From an uncultured Saprospiraceae bacterium (GTDB lineage Bacteria > Bacteroidota > Bacteroidia > Chitinophagales > Saprospiraceae), in NCBI GenBank assembly GCA_937926205.1, contig CALEYL010000028.1, forward strand, positions 1-64,000: a stretch of DNA of 64,000 bases. The letters run 5' to 3'. The notes beneath the pieces are model-generated. The model searched no databases. It was not told where the DNA came from and saw nothing but the letters and a program-made list of their open reading frames with translations. The translations under genes were made by a program, and so were the position numbers. Of the stretch, positions 42,596 through 51,786 are shown in pieces (within the stretch, counting starts at the first letter, position 1; every line of letters begins with the position of its first letter).

Positions 42596-43894
42596 TTATT
42601 CCCCCGCCCGCGTCGTATTTGGCTTGCGGTTGCTGCTCCAGCGGTTGTTGTTGCTGCCCCAACGGCGGTTACCACCACCGGAAGCATTTCCAATGGCGCT
42701 TCTTTCCGGCCGCTTCTTTGTTTGATCAGGTGCGATGGAATCACTGGACATTTTGGCTGCCGATAAAGGCCAGGGGTGTTCGCGAATAATCGGAATTTCC
42801 TGCCGGATCAGCTTCTGAATGTCCTTCAGGTATGCTTTTTCCTCCTGATCGCAAAAAGACAAAGCGATGCCGCTCGCGCCTGCACGTCCGGTCCGGCCAA
42901 TGCGGTGTACGTAGGTTTCGGGAATGTTCGGAATCTCGAAATTGATTACATGTGAGAGGTTGTCCACGTCTATGCCGCGGGCAGCGATGTCGGTAGCCAC
43001 CAAAACCCGGATTCTGCCGGTTTTGAAGTTATTCAGCGCATTTTGGCGGGCATTTTGCGATTTGTTGCCGTGGATGGCTTCAGCGCGGACGCCTGTTTTA
43101 ACCAGGTCGCGCACCACGCGGTCAGCGCCGTGCTTGGTTCTGGTGAAGATCAGTGCCGACGTGATGTCCGGGTTTTTCAACACATGCGACAACAGGTGTT
43201 TTTTATCGTGTTTGTCAACAAAGTAAATGGCCTGTTCCACTTTTTCAGCAGTGGAAGACACTGGCGTGATTTCTACCTGTACCGGATTGGTCAGGATGGA
43301 ATCGGACAGTTTGACAATTTCTGGCGGCATCGTCGCTGAAAAGAACAGCGTGTGCCGGCGGGTTGGCAATTTGGCAATTACTTTGCGCACGTCGTGGATG
43401 AAACCCATGTCGAGCATGCGATCGGCTTCGTCGAGGACGAAAAACTGAATGTTGTTGAGCCGTACGTAGCCTTGTTGCATCAGATCCAACAGGCGTCCCG
43501 GTGTTGCTACCAGAATATCCGTTCTGCGGCGCAGCGCATCAATCTGTGAGCGATCGGAAACGCCGCCAAAAATGACGAGACTGCGTAAGGGCAGGTTGCG
43601 TCCGTATGCTTTCAGGCTTTCTTCGATCTGAATGGCCAATTCCCGCGTTGGCGTCAGAATCAGCGCCCGGATATGTCCGGGTTGAGTAGGTTCATTGCTT
43701 TCGTGGAGCAATTGCAGGATGGGCAGCGAAAAGGCTGCTGTTTTCCCGGTACCGGTCTGCGCGCAGGCCAGGAGGTCGCGTCCCGACAAAACCATCGGGA
43801 TGCTTTTTGCCTGAATGGGCGTAGGGGTTGTGTAGCCTTCGGTATGAAGCGCTTTCAATAGTGGCTCAATGAGGCCTAAAGATGTAAATGACAT
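42596..43894 (-). CDS. DEAD-box ATP-dependent RNA helicase, RhlE type
   Basis: The protein has 432 residues from the ATG at 43894 (MSFTSLGLIEPLLKALH). Motifs are complete: Q motif GYTTPTPIQ, I AQTGTGKTA, Ia PTRELAIQ, II DEAD in VLDEADRM, III SAT, V ATDIAARGIDV and VI HRIGRTGRAG. The C-terminal tail (about 385-432) is rich in Asn, Arg, Ser and Gly, typical of RhlE-like helicases that act in ribosome assembly or RNA turnover at low temperature. A small gap of 53 bases separates it from the Uma2 gene; the two may be co-transcribed. Confidence 0.93.
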   Translation of the reverse strand: MSFTSLGLIEPLLKALHTEGYTTPTPIQAKSIPMVLSGRDLLACAQTGTGKTAAFSLPILQLLHESNEPTQPGHIRALILTPTRELAIQIEESLKAYGRNLPLRSLVIFGGVSDRSQIDALRRRTDILVATPGRLLDLMQQGYVRLNNIQFFVLDEADRMLDMGFIHDVRKVIAKLPTRRHTLFFSATMPPEIVKLSDSILTNPVQVEITPVSSTAEKVEQAIYFVDKHDKKHLLSHVLKNPDITSALIFTRTKHGADRVVRDLVKTGVRAEAIHGNKSQNARQNALNNFKTGRIRVLVATDIAARGIDVDNLSHVINFEIPNIPETYVHRIGRTGRAGASGIALSFCDQEEKAYLKDIQKLIRQEIPIIREHPWPLSAAKMSSDSIAPDQTKKRPERSAIGNASGGGNRRWGSNNNRWSSNRKPNTTRAGE

Positions 43895-44426
43895 TTGAGA
43901 GAATAAAGTGAAAAAAAGTACATCGTCGGAGGTGAGGCTAAAGAGCAAGGGGCAAATTCAAAATAGCAAAAAACCAGGTATGAAATCAAAAAATAAATGA
44001 TTCCCGACTTATAATTTTTGCCTTTTGCGTAGATGCTTTTTGCGTTTTTAGCAAAACCTCTGGAGGCAACCCGGCTATTGTTATTTCAGCCGCCTGCCTG
44101 CCGTGAATGGAAATTTTTACCGACGCAACTTATGGGAAGGATGATAAAAACACACATTCTGCCTGTTAAGGCGAAGCAAAGATAAGGGAATAAATGAAAA
44201 TGATGAAAGTTTATTGTTTGGGCCTGCTTATGGGTATAAGATAGAATAAGGTCTCTTCCACTCAGAATCGATTTTGATAAAGACCTAAAAAGCCTTATTG
44301 GGGAGTGATGCCATTCGGGAAACCATCCCAAAACGACATCACTCCTCCAATAAAACTTGATTATGACTACCTGTTCATTTCGTTTTATCTGCCTGCAGGC
44401 AGGTAAAGCAAACACTAGTTAACTCC
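43895..44426. other. Gene-free region with hairpin and palindromes
   Basis: No gene is supported in these 530 bases. It contains the hairpin at 44297-44351 and a perfect 14-base palindrome CTGCCTGCAGGCAG (44389-44402). A partial copy of the same GC-rich type (CCGCCTGCCTGCCG) lies near 44091. These resemble the 21-bp repeats inside the first gene of the window. Confidence 0.6.
44297..44351 (-). terminator. Probable terminator after the BNR-repeat gene
   Basis: ATTGGGGAGTGATG (44297-44310) pairs with CATCACTCCTCCAAT (44338-44351), with one bulge and a 27-base loop. On the minus strand it is followed by AAGGCTTTTTAGG. Confidence 0.6.
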
Positions 44427-47400
44427 TTACCACTTCGGCCAGCGGCCCGGCGTATAAGGAGCGTTTTTCATTTCGAGGTCAGATTCCAATTTTTGCAAAT
44501 CATCCCAAACGGATTTCAGATCCGTCAATACCGACCCAAATTCTTTAGCCGCAATCCGGTAAGATTCTTTGTGCGTTTCGGTTGGCCCGGAAGTAATGCC
44601 AAAAACAGCGCCTTCAACCTGCCCTACACGACCATTGATCGAGGGCGGCGTTTCAAACTCCCTGCGTCCAAGTGTTGCATCCCCGTTAAGCTTTATGGTA
44701 ATGCCGTTGAGCCTTTGTTCCAGTTCATAAACGCGCTTGGTGGGTTCTGCAGCTGGCGCAGGCATGTCCTGAATGGCAGTTTTGATCTGGCCAAGGCGAC
44801 TGCTGATGTTGCCGCGAATGTCATTGGCGGCACTAACTGCCCGCCGCAGGTCGGCTACTTTGCTGCAAAACTCGTCATAAGCTTTTTTGTCTGCTGGCGG
44901 TAAGACGCCCAGATTCAGTGCTTTGCATTCGAAACTCACCGGCCCGGTCAGCTGACTCAAAATGCCGTCTTCAAACTTTTGCAGGGTCACGGAATACCGG
45001 CCCGGCATGACCATATAGCCCAGTTCCGTGCCGCCGAAAAGCTGATCGGGTGCAGGCGTATAACGCTGGTTTGTAGGTGCAGGCGTACCATAGCGGAAGT
45101 CCCAAACAATGCGTTGCAAGCCTTTTTTAGCAGGGGCTTTGAGGTGGCGCACCACATTTCCGGAAGCATCCGTAACCGTAAACAGCAGGTATGGATCGGG
45201 TTGATAATCTTCGATGCGCAGGCTGTCGATGCTGGGATAATATACTTTTTCGCCTTTTGCCGCTTTTGCTTTTTCTGCCTCCTGGCGCTTTTCTTTAACC
45301 GTTTTGATATCCTCCTTCAAATAATAGGAGAACACGGCGCCAACTTCAGGATTCGGAACAGAAAAATAGTTGGAACCAAGATGGCCTTTATCGCGAACGC
45401 CCAGCGGGTAAGACTGTACGAACATCTGACCGTCTTTGACCGGGAAGAGTATTGCCGTTTTGTCCAGGTCCGACTTTTTCAGGTTGCGCAAAGGCGTATA
45501 ATCGTCTAAGATGTAAAATCCACGTCCGAAAGTACCCAGCACCAGGTCGTTTTCGCGGCGCTGGATTTCGATGTCGCGAACCGCAATCGTCGGCAACCCG
45601 GCTTTGAGTTGTACCCAATTTCCGCCGCCGTCGTTGCTGAAAAAGACGCCAAATTCAGTGCCCACAAAAAGCAGGTTGGCGTCTACATGGTCTTCGGCGA
45701 CGGAATAAATGCTGCCGCGCTCGGGCAGGTTCGACTGGATGGCTTTCCAGGTTCTACCGCCGTCAGACGTTTTGAAGAGGTAAGGTTTGAAATCGCCGTA
45801 ACGGTGGTGGTTGAAACAAGCGTAAGCCACATTCTGGTCGTGCAGCGAGGCAATGATCTGGTGCACATAACTTTGCTCCGGCGCCCCGGGAATGTTGTCA
45901 ATTTTCGTCCAGCTTTGGCCGCCGTTGCTGGTCACGTGTATGAGGCCGTCGTCGGTACCCGCCCAAAGCAGATCCGGATTGAATTTTGATTCTGCAACCG
46001 TAGTCAGCTGGCCGTAGATGTCCGTGCTGCCGTTTTTGGCGATGGCGTCCACGCTCCAAACCTTACCCATCACTTCCAGCTTGTTGCGGTCGATTTGACG
46101 TGAGAGGTCCGGACTGATGGTTTTCCACGAATTGCCGCGGTCATCGGTGCGGAAAAGCTTGTTGGCGCCAATGTAAAGGCGGGTATTGCTGTGCTGGCTA
46201 ATCAGCAGCGGCGTATCCCAGTTCCAGCGGTAAGCGGCTTCTCCCTCGCCTTCTGTAGGCTTGATGTCGACACTTTCGCCGCTTTTGCGATCAAAACGGC
46301 TTACAAAACCGTACTGACTTTGAGCATAGATGATGTCGGGATTGCTTTGATCTACCTGCGTTTCAAAACCATCACCCACCGATGTGACATACCAGTCTGA
46401 ATTGACGATGCCGTTGCCGGAAGTGGTGCGGCTGGGGCCGCCCAGACTGAAGTTGTCCTGCGTGCCGCCATGCACATGGTAGAAAGGCGTTGCATTGTCG
46501 GTAGACACTTTATAGAACTGCGTCACCGGCAGGTTTGATTTAAAATCCCAGCTTTTCGCATAATCCCAGGTTTCGTAGATGCCGCCGTCGCAGCCTACCA
46601 GCAAGTGGTTGGTATTGGCCGGGTCTATCCAGATGCAGTGGTTGTCAATGTGTTTGTTGATCTCGCCGAGGTTGCGCACGGTTTTGCCACCGTCGTCGCT
46701 CACCTTGTAGTAAGTATCGGTAATAAAAATGCGGTTGACATCTTTCGGGTCGCAGGTCATTTCCTGGTAATAGTTGCCGGAGGTGGACACACTGCTTTGC
46801 TTTTGCCAGCTGGCGCCGCGGTCTGCCGAGCGGTAAATGCCGCCTTTGCCTTCCTGCGCTTCCGCTACCACATACAGGACATCGGGATTCACCGGCGAAA
46901 TGTCCAAGCCCATACGACCCACATCGCCGCCAGGGAGGCCGCCCGTCAGTTTTTTCCAGGTCGCGCCGCCGTCGGTGGTTTTGTAAATGGCCGATTCAGG
47001 GCCACCACCAATATAAGTGAACACTTTGCGCATGCGCTGGTGGAAGGCCGCGTACACCACATTCGGGTCGCGCGGGTCCATAACGATGTCGTTGCAACCG
47101 GTGTATTCGCTCACCGATTTCACGCAAGTCCAGGTTGCGCCGCCGTCGGTAGATTTGTACACCCCGCGATCGCCGCCTTCTTTCCACACCGGACCGTAAG
47201 CGCCGACCCAGATGGTGTTGGAGTTTTTCGGATCAACGATGATGCCGGAAATGTGCTCTGAGTTTTTCAGGCCCATGTTTTTCCAGCTTTTGCCGCCATC
47301 TTCGCTGCGGTAAACGCCGTCGCCATAGGACACAGAGCGCTGGTTGTTGTTTTCACCCGATCCAACCCAAACAGTGCCGGGATTGGAAGGATCCAGTTCG

Positions 47401-47738
47401 ACCACCCCAATGGAGTAGGAGCCCTGTGCGTCAAAAATCGGGGTAAAGGTGGTGCCGCGGTTGGTGGTTTTCCAAACGCCACCTGCAGAAGAAGCGACGT
47501 AATACTCCGCCGTGTTGTTGGGATTCACCGCAAAATCGGAAATCCTGCCCGAAGTCACAGCCGGCCCAATGGAGCGGAAACTCAGTCCTGAAAAGGTGCC
47601 GGAGTTGAATGCATCTTTTTTTTCTTCTTTTTTGGCCATGTCGCCTTTGGAGGCAGGCTCAGCCTTCTTTTTTTGTGCAAAAACGGGCGATGCCGTTATC
47701 AGGATGGCTAAAATCGCAAACAGGAGTGTTTTTCGCAT
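44427..47738 (-). CDS. Large secreted BNR/Asp-box repeat protein (VPS10-like propeller)
   Basis: The protein has 1103 residues. A signal peptide (MRKTLLFAILAILITASPVFA) and a short Lys/Glu-rich segment are followed by a two-part beta-propeller with at least eight Asp-box motifs (S-x-D-x-G-x-x-W type: SEDGGKSW, STDGGATW, ADRGASW, DDRGNSW, SNGGQSW, SDGGRTW). This is the sortilin/VPS10-like architecture of exported bacterial proteins annotated as glycosyl hydrolases. The last 300 residues (about 790-1103) are a fibronectin-like domain and a helical region. No sialidase catalytic set is obvious, so hydrolase activity is uncertain. No T9SS tail is seen. Confidence 0.88.
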   Translation of the reverse strand: MRKTLLFAILAILITASPVFAQKKKAEPASKGDMAKKEEKKDAFNSGTFSGLSFRSIGPAVTSGRISDFAVNPNNTAEYYVASSAGGVWKTTNRGTTFTPIFDAQGSYSIGVVELDPSNPGTVWVGSGENNNQRSVSYGDGVYRSEDGGKSWKNMGLKNSEHISGIIVDPKNSNTIWVGAYGPVWKEGGDRGVYKSTDGGATWTCVKSVSEYTGCNDIVMDPRDPNVVYAAFHQRMRKVFTYIGGGPESAIYKTTDGGATWKKLTGGLPGGDVGRMGLDISPVNPDVLYVVAEAQEGKGGIYRSADRGASWQKQSSVSTSGNYYQEMTCDPKDVNRIFITDTYYKVSDDGGKTVRNLGEINKHIDNHCIWIDPANTNHLLVGCDGGIYETWDYAKSWDFKSNLPVTQFYKVSTDNATPFYHVHGGTQDNFSLGGPSRTTSGNGIVNSDWYVTSVGDGFETQVDQSNPDIIYAQSQYGFVSRFDRKSGESVDIKPTEGEGEAAYRWNWDTPLLISQHSNTRLYIGANKLFRTDDRGNSWKTISPDLSRQIDRNKLEVMGKVWSVDAIAKNGSTDIYGQLTTVAESKFNPDLLWAGTDDGLIHVTSNGGQSWTKIDNIPGAPEQSYVHQIIASLHDQNVAYACFNHHRYGDFKPYLFKTSDGGRTWKAIQSNLPERGSIYSVAEDHVDANLLFVGTEFGVFFSNDGGGNWVQLKAGLPTIAVRDIEIQRRENDLVLGTFGRGFYILDDYTPLRNLKKSDLDKTAILFPVKDGQMFVQSYPLGVRDKGHLGSNYFSVPNPEVGAVFSYYLKEDIKTVKEKRQEAEKAKAAKGEKVYYPSIDSLRIEDYQPDPYLLFTVTDASGNVVRHLKAPAKKGLQRIVWDFRYGTPAPTNQRYTPAPDQLFGGTELGYMVMPGRYSVTLQKFEDGILSQLTGPVSFECKALNLGVLPPADKKAYDEFCSKVADLRRAVSAANDIRGNISSRLGQIKTAIQDMPAPAAEPTKRVYELEQRLNGITIKLNGDATLGRREFETPPSINGRVGQVEGAVFGITSGPTETHKESYRIAAKEFGSVLTDLKSVWDDLQKLESDLEMKNAPYTPGRWPKW

Positions 47739-48044
47739 GTTGATGTATTTTGATTAAGGTATTGTATGCTATAAGGGCATGAATATACAGGCATTCTTCG
47801 GAATGCTAGTCCCGCTAAAAGGGGGAAATTTGAATTGGGCGTTTTTTTCGTTGTGGCTTGCGGCCAAACGGAAGGTCGACGTAGTCAATTGATGGCATCA
47901 GACAAAATCGCTTGCGGCACTGTACCGCTCTGCGATATTGGGAATCGCCCGATGAACAGGGCCTCCCTTTGCTTGTTAAACGGTCGGGAGTAGCATCTTT
48001 CAAAAAAGATAATAAAAATTATCTCCTCTAACACCGGGAAGGTT
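47739..48044. other. Intergenic region with a UUCG-loop hairpin
   Basis: No gene is seen. GCATTC-TTCG-GAATGC (47791-47806) is a small, very stable-looking hairpin with a UUCG tetraloop. It is followed by TAGTCCCGCTAAAAGGGGG. It lies about 55 bases before the BNR-gene start and may be in its leader. Confidence 0.45.
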
Positions 48045-48968
48045 TCATAAACGGGCACGCTCGCGCGACGGCTCTGCCTCGCGTGCTCCCCACCACGCTG
48101 CCAGCAACAACGCCGATACCAAATGCCAAACGCCCCACCAGGCCGCAATCAGCGCCATGCCACCCATGCCACTAAAATAGTTGAAAATGAGAATGAGGCC
48201 GAGGCCGGAATTCTGGATGCCGGTTTCGATCGAAATGGCGCGCGCGTCCTGTACCGACAGGCGGAACAGGCGGGCAAAACTGTATCCCCCCAGTAAGGCA
48301 AGGCCGTTGTGGGCCAGCACGATGAAAAAAATGAGGTAGAGGTAGCGCAGGATGTTTTCCCGATTGGCAAATACGGCAACCACAATAAAAGCCATGAAAA
48401 CGACAATGGACAATTGCCGGATTGGGCGCCGGATACGCGCCGTGAAAGCCGGATAGCGATGCCCCAGCAACATGCCGGCCAGCAGCGGCAAAAGGATGAG
48501 TTGTACAATAGAGCCCAGCATTTGAAAAGGCGAAACCGCGAGGTCCCGGGCAAAAGCATCAGCGCCGGGCAACAGCAGGATCAGTATGGAAAAAACCAGC
48601 GGCGTCGTAAAAATGGCTGCAACGGTCGAAACGGAAGTCAGGGTGACGGACAGGGCGGTGTTGCCTTTAGAGAGGTGGACCGCAAAATTAGACACGTTGC
48701 CGCCCGGACAAGCCGCCACTAAAGCCATCCCCAGGGCAATGCTTGTCGGCGGATGCAACACATAAATCAATCCGAGGGTCAGAAGCGGCAACAGGATCAA
48801 TTGGGACGTCAGCCCGACCAGCGAAGCTTTTGGGTGCTTCCAGACATAGCGGAAATTTTCCATTTTCAAATCCAGCGCCACGCCAAACATCAAAAATGCC
48901 AGACAGGCATTCAGCAGGGCCAATTGTTCTGGTTTGAAGTTGACGCGGATGCTATCGAGGGTATCCAT
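48045..48968 (-). CDS. Bile acid:sodium symporter (BASS) family transporter
   Basis: The protein has 307 residues with nine or ten membrane helices. Signature positions of the BASS fold are visible: LAFLMFGVALDLKMENF at the N-terminus, VAACPGGNVSNFAVHLSKGNTALSVTLTS (about 88-116) at the first crossover, and AISIETGIQNSGLGLILIF (about 225-243) at the second. These bind Na+ and the substrate. The substrate is likely an organic anion such as pyruvate, pantoate or a bile acid, and it cannot be told from sequence. It is divergent from glsA. Confidence 0.9.
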   Translation of the reverse strand: MDTLDSIRVNFKPEQLALLNACLAFLMFGVALDLKMENFRYVWKHPKASLVGLTSQLILLPLLTLGLIYVLHPPTSIALGMALVAACPGGNVSNFAVHLSKGNTALSVTLTSVSTVAAIFTTPLVFSILILLLPGADAFARDLAVSPFQMLGSIVQLILLPLLAGMLLGHRYPAFTARIRRPIRQLSIVVFMAFIVVAVFANRENILRYLYLIFFIVLAHNGLALLGGYSFARLFRLSVQDARAISIETGIQNSGLGLILIFNYFSGMGGMALIAAWWGVWHLVSALLLAAWWGAREAEPSRERARL

Positions 48969-49170
48969 AGATGGTATTTAATGTCTGTCTTTACCTGTCG
49001 AACCCGGGTAAATGTAAAAAAATATTCCCTCCTTCCATTCTCCCTGACAAAAAATGCGGGTCAGCTTAATCGAATTGGTAATTTTGGGGTCAATACAACA
49101 AAGTGTCAAAATTGACGTATAACAAGCCAAATGGCAAGCTCTTATGCTTTGCCCGGGCTCAGGAACAGCC

Positions 49171-50088
49171 ATGACCGATTACCAAAGCATTCTTGAAAGA
49201 ATCAAACAAGACGTACAACCGCTGTTTGGCAAAGGCCGGGTGGCGACGTATATACCCGCACTGGGAAACACCGATCCGAAAAAGTTCGGCATCGCACTCG
49301 AAACGCTGGAAGGCGAAGAATACCACATTGGCGATGCGCTGGAGCGGTTTTCCATCCAAAGTATTTCAAAGGTCTTCAGCCTGACCATGGCGTTTGCGTT
49401 GGTAGGCGAGGTCTTGTGGGAGCGCGTGGGGGTGGAACCTTCCGGAAACCCCTTCAATTCTTTGGTGCAATTGGAGTTCGAAAAAGGCAAGCCACGCAAT
49501 CCCTTCATCAATGCGGGGGCGCTGGTGGTTACGGATGTGCTCATCCAAAATCTGCCCGACCCTAAAGCGGCCATGCTTGATTTTGTCCGAAAACTATCAG
49601 GCATACCCGATATTGGGTACGATTTTGACATTGCCCGATCGGAGCAGGAAACGGGGTTTACAAACACCGCCCTGGCCAATTTTCTGAAAAGCCACGGCAA
49701 TTTGCACAGCCCGATTGAGGAGGTACTGGATGTCTACTTTCACCAATGCGCCATCATGATGTCCTGCCGCGAACTGGCAAAATCGTTTCTTTATTTAGCC
49801 AATCACGGTGTGATTCCGGACACAGGCGAGCGCATTCTGACAGCAAGCCAGGCCAAACGCCTGAATGCCGTGATGCTGACCTGTGGTTTTTACGACGAAG
49901 CCGGCGAGTTTGCCTACCGCGTGGGCATGCCGGGAAAAAGTGGGGTAGGGGGCGGCATCGTCAGCGTCATTCCGGGCCTGTTGGCCATTGCCGTATGGAG
50001 TCCGGAACTGAACGAACGCGGAAATTCTGTGACCGGCGTTATGGCACTGGAATTGTTTACGACATTAACCGGGAGATCAATATTTTAA
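49171..50088 (+). CDS. glsA: Glutaminase
   Basis: The protein has 305 residues from the ATG at 49171, matching the family length; AGGA eight bases before supports this start. It converts glutamine to glutamate and ammonia. The serine-dependent beta-lactamase-like active site is shown by FSIQSISKVFSLTMA (S-x-x-K). NPFINAGALVV and TGFTNTALANF are the substrate-binding segments, and MPGKSGVGGGIVSVIPG is the C-terminal signature. It may be co-transcribed with the cyclase gene 17 bases downstream. Confidence 0.95.
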   Translation: MTDYQSILERIKQDVQPLFGKGRVATYIPALGNTDPKKFGIALETLEGEEYHIGDALERFSIQSISKVFSLTMAFALVGEVLWERVGVEPSGNPFNSLVQLEFEKGKPRNPFINAGALVVTDVLIQNLPDPKAAMLDFVRKLSGIPDIGYDFDIARSEQETGFTNTALANFLKSHGNLHSPIEEVLDVYFHQCAIMMSCRELAKSFLYLANHGVIPDTGERILTASQAKRLNAVMLTCGFYDEAGEFAYRVGMPGKSGVGGGIVSVIPGLLAIAVWSPELNERGNSVTGVMALELFTTLTGRSIF

Positions 50089-50105
50089 AGTCCAGCTCAA
50101 CTATT

Positions 50106-51596
50106 ATGAGAAAGTTAGCTTACACAACAGCCGTGTTATTTTTATTGTGCCTCCATCATCTGGCTGCACAGGTTCCCAGCTTTACCGAAAAGATCAAGCA
50201 GGCCGAGCAATTGCGCCAATCCGGCGACTACGCCGGCGTTCAGCGTTTGGTAGATGAAGCTTATCGCCTGGCCCAGAAAGCCGGCAGCAACGAAGGCATG
50301 GCCATTGCCCTGCACGAAGGCGCCAAAGCTCTGATTGAAAGTGGCAAAAGCCCCGTTCGCAGCCGGGCAAAAGCGGTAAGAATGTTGCGCGAAAGCATCG
50401 AATTGACAACCGATGCCAGCCTGAAAAGCAAAAACCGCGAACTGCTGGCCTCCATGAACCCCAATGTGCCGAAGCCTCCTGAAAACTCAGGCGTGATGGC
50501 TGTTGAAACCCCCAAGTTACCGGAAGCCGTCCTGAAAATCATGGAAGACAACCTGCCGGGGTCGGAAAAACGGCGCAACGACATGAATGCGCAGATTTCC
50601 AGTCTGAACCTCGAAAAAAATGCCCTCGAAAAAGCCATGCGCGCCAAAGAAAAAGAACTGGAAGCCCTGACAGAAGCGCAATTGCGCCAGCAATTCCTGT
50701 TGGCACGCCAGCAAAACCTGCTCGATTCCCTTTCTATTCACGTTTTAGGTGATTCGCTGCTGCTGACCCGGCAGGCCATGGAAATTCAGGAGCGCGATAG
50801 CAAACTGGCGCTCCAAAACAGCCGGAACATCTTGCTGGGACTGGGCGCTGTAGCCATCCTGATCATTGCCATCGGCCTGTACATGCGCTCCATTACGCTG
50901 AAACGCCTGAACAAGCTGCTGGAACAAAAGAACCACGATATTGCCATGGCACAAGAGCGTTCGGATGAGTTGCTGCTGAACATTCTGCCGGCTGCCGTTG
51001 CTGATGAATTGAAAGCAAATGGTGTGGCTGCGGCCCGGCAGCACGATATGGTAACGGTTTTGTTTACCGATTTTGTGGACTTCAGCCGCGTAGCGGCCAA
51101 TATGGCACCAGCTCAGTTGGTGAAAGAATTGGATTTCTGTTTCCGCGCTTTTGATGAAATTTCAGGCCGTTATCAGCTTGAAAAAATCAAAACCATCGGC
51201 GATGCCTATATGTGTGCAGGCGGCCTCACGCCAGGCGATGACCGGCATGCGGTTCGGGTCGTTTTGGCAGCATTGGAAATGCGGGAGTTTGTCGAAAACC
51301 TGAAAGCAGAAAAACAAAAAATCAATGCGCCGTTTTTCGATGTGCGCATCGGCATACATTCCGGCCCTGCTGTTTCCGGCGTCGTGGGTACGCACAAATT
51401 CGCGTACGACATCTGGGGCAATACCGTCAATCTTGCAGCCCGTATGGAAGAAGGCAGCGTGCCGGGGAAAGTCAATGTTTCCGGAGCAACCTATTCCTTA
51501 GTGAAAGACGATTTTACGTTTACTTCCCGTGGCCCAATTCCTGCCAAGAATGTAGGGAATATTGACATGTATTTTGTAGAGCCTGCTGCTAACTGA
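50106..51596 (+). CDS. Membrane-bound class III adenylate cyclase
   Basis: The protein has 496 residues from the ATG at 50106, which gives a signal peptide; the longer frame upstream lies inside glsA and is ignored. A TPR-like helical region (about 25-110), a coiled coil (about 150-230), and one membrane helix (about 240-262) precede the cyclase domain (about 305-496). Metal Asp are D322 (LFTDFVDFS) and D366 (IGDAYM), 44 residues apart as in canonical cyclases. A Lys in EKIKTIGD and the Asp in YDIWGNTVNLAARM indicate ATP rather than GTP. The Asn and Arg in the latter are the transition-state residues. It makes cAMP in response to an envelope signal. Confidence 0.92.
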   Translation: MRKLAYTTAVLFLLCLHHLAAQVPSFTEKIKQAEQLRQSGDYAGVQRLVDEAYRLAQKAGSNEGMAIALHEGAKALIESGKSPVRSRAKAVRMLRESIELTTDASLKSKNRELLASMNPNVPKPPENSGVMAVETPKLPEAVLKIMEDNLPGSEKRRNDMNAQISSLNLEKNALEKAMRAKEKELEALTEAQLRQQFLLARQQNLLDSLSIHVLGDSLLLTRQAMEIQERDSKLALQNSRNILLGLGAVAILIIAIGLYMRSITLKRLNKLLEQKNHDIAMAQERSDELLLNILPAAVADELKANGVAAARQHDMVTVLFTDFVDFSRVAANMAPAQLVKELDFCFRAFDEISGRYQLEKIKTIGDAYMCAGGLTPGDDRHAVRVVLAALEMREFVENLKAEKQKINAPFFDVRIGIHSGPAVSGVVGTHKFAYDIWGNTVNLAARMEEGSVPGKVNVSGATYSLVKDDFTFTSRGPIPAKNVGNIDMYFVEPAAN

Positions 51597-51786
51597 GGCG
51601 TGAGATTTTGGATACTTGACAGATAGATGGGTACAACAGCGCCAAAACAACAGCAATTGCTTTGAGAATTGTTTTGAAAACAAAGGCAGTTTTGCTGCAA
51701 TCCCCTTATTTTTGCGCGAAGTTTGGCAGCACGATTCCCGTTTTGGGTTTCAGGCTTTTGAAAAAAGAACCATTCTCATTCACAAT

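Noticed and set aside
44086..44415. 109-codon minus-strand frame in an intergenic gap
   Set aside because: It runs through the terminator hairpin and palindromes and has no signal, domain or credible start.
48309..48722. 137-codon plus-strand frame
   Set aside because: It is antisense to the symporter gene. Its Gln/Arg/Asn-rich content is the mirror of hydrophobic codons.
49746..50105. 120-codon upstream extension of the cyclase frame
   Set aside because: It lies inside glsA in another frame. The ATG at 50106 starts a proper signal peptide.
51692..51714. Possible promoter of dusB (TTG and TATTTTTG)
   Set aside because: The -7 box fits but the TTG is only 12 bases away rather than about 20, so I did not list it as a promoter.
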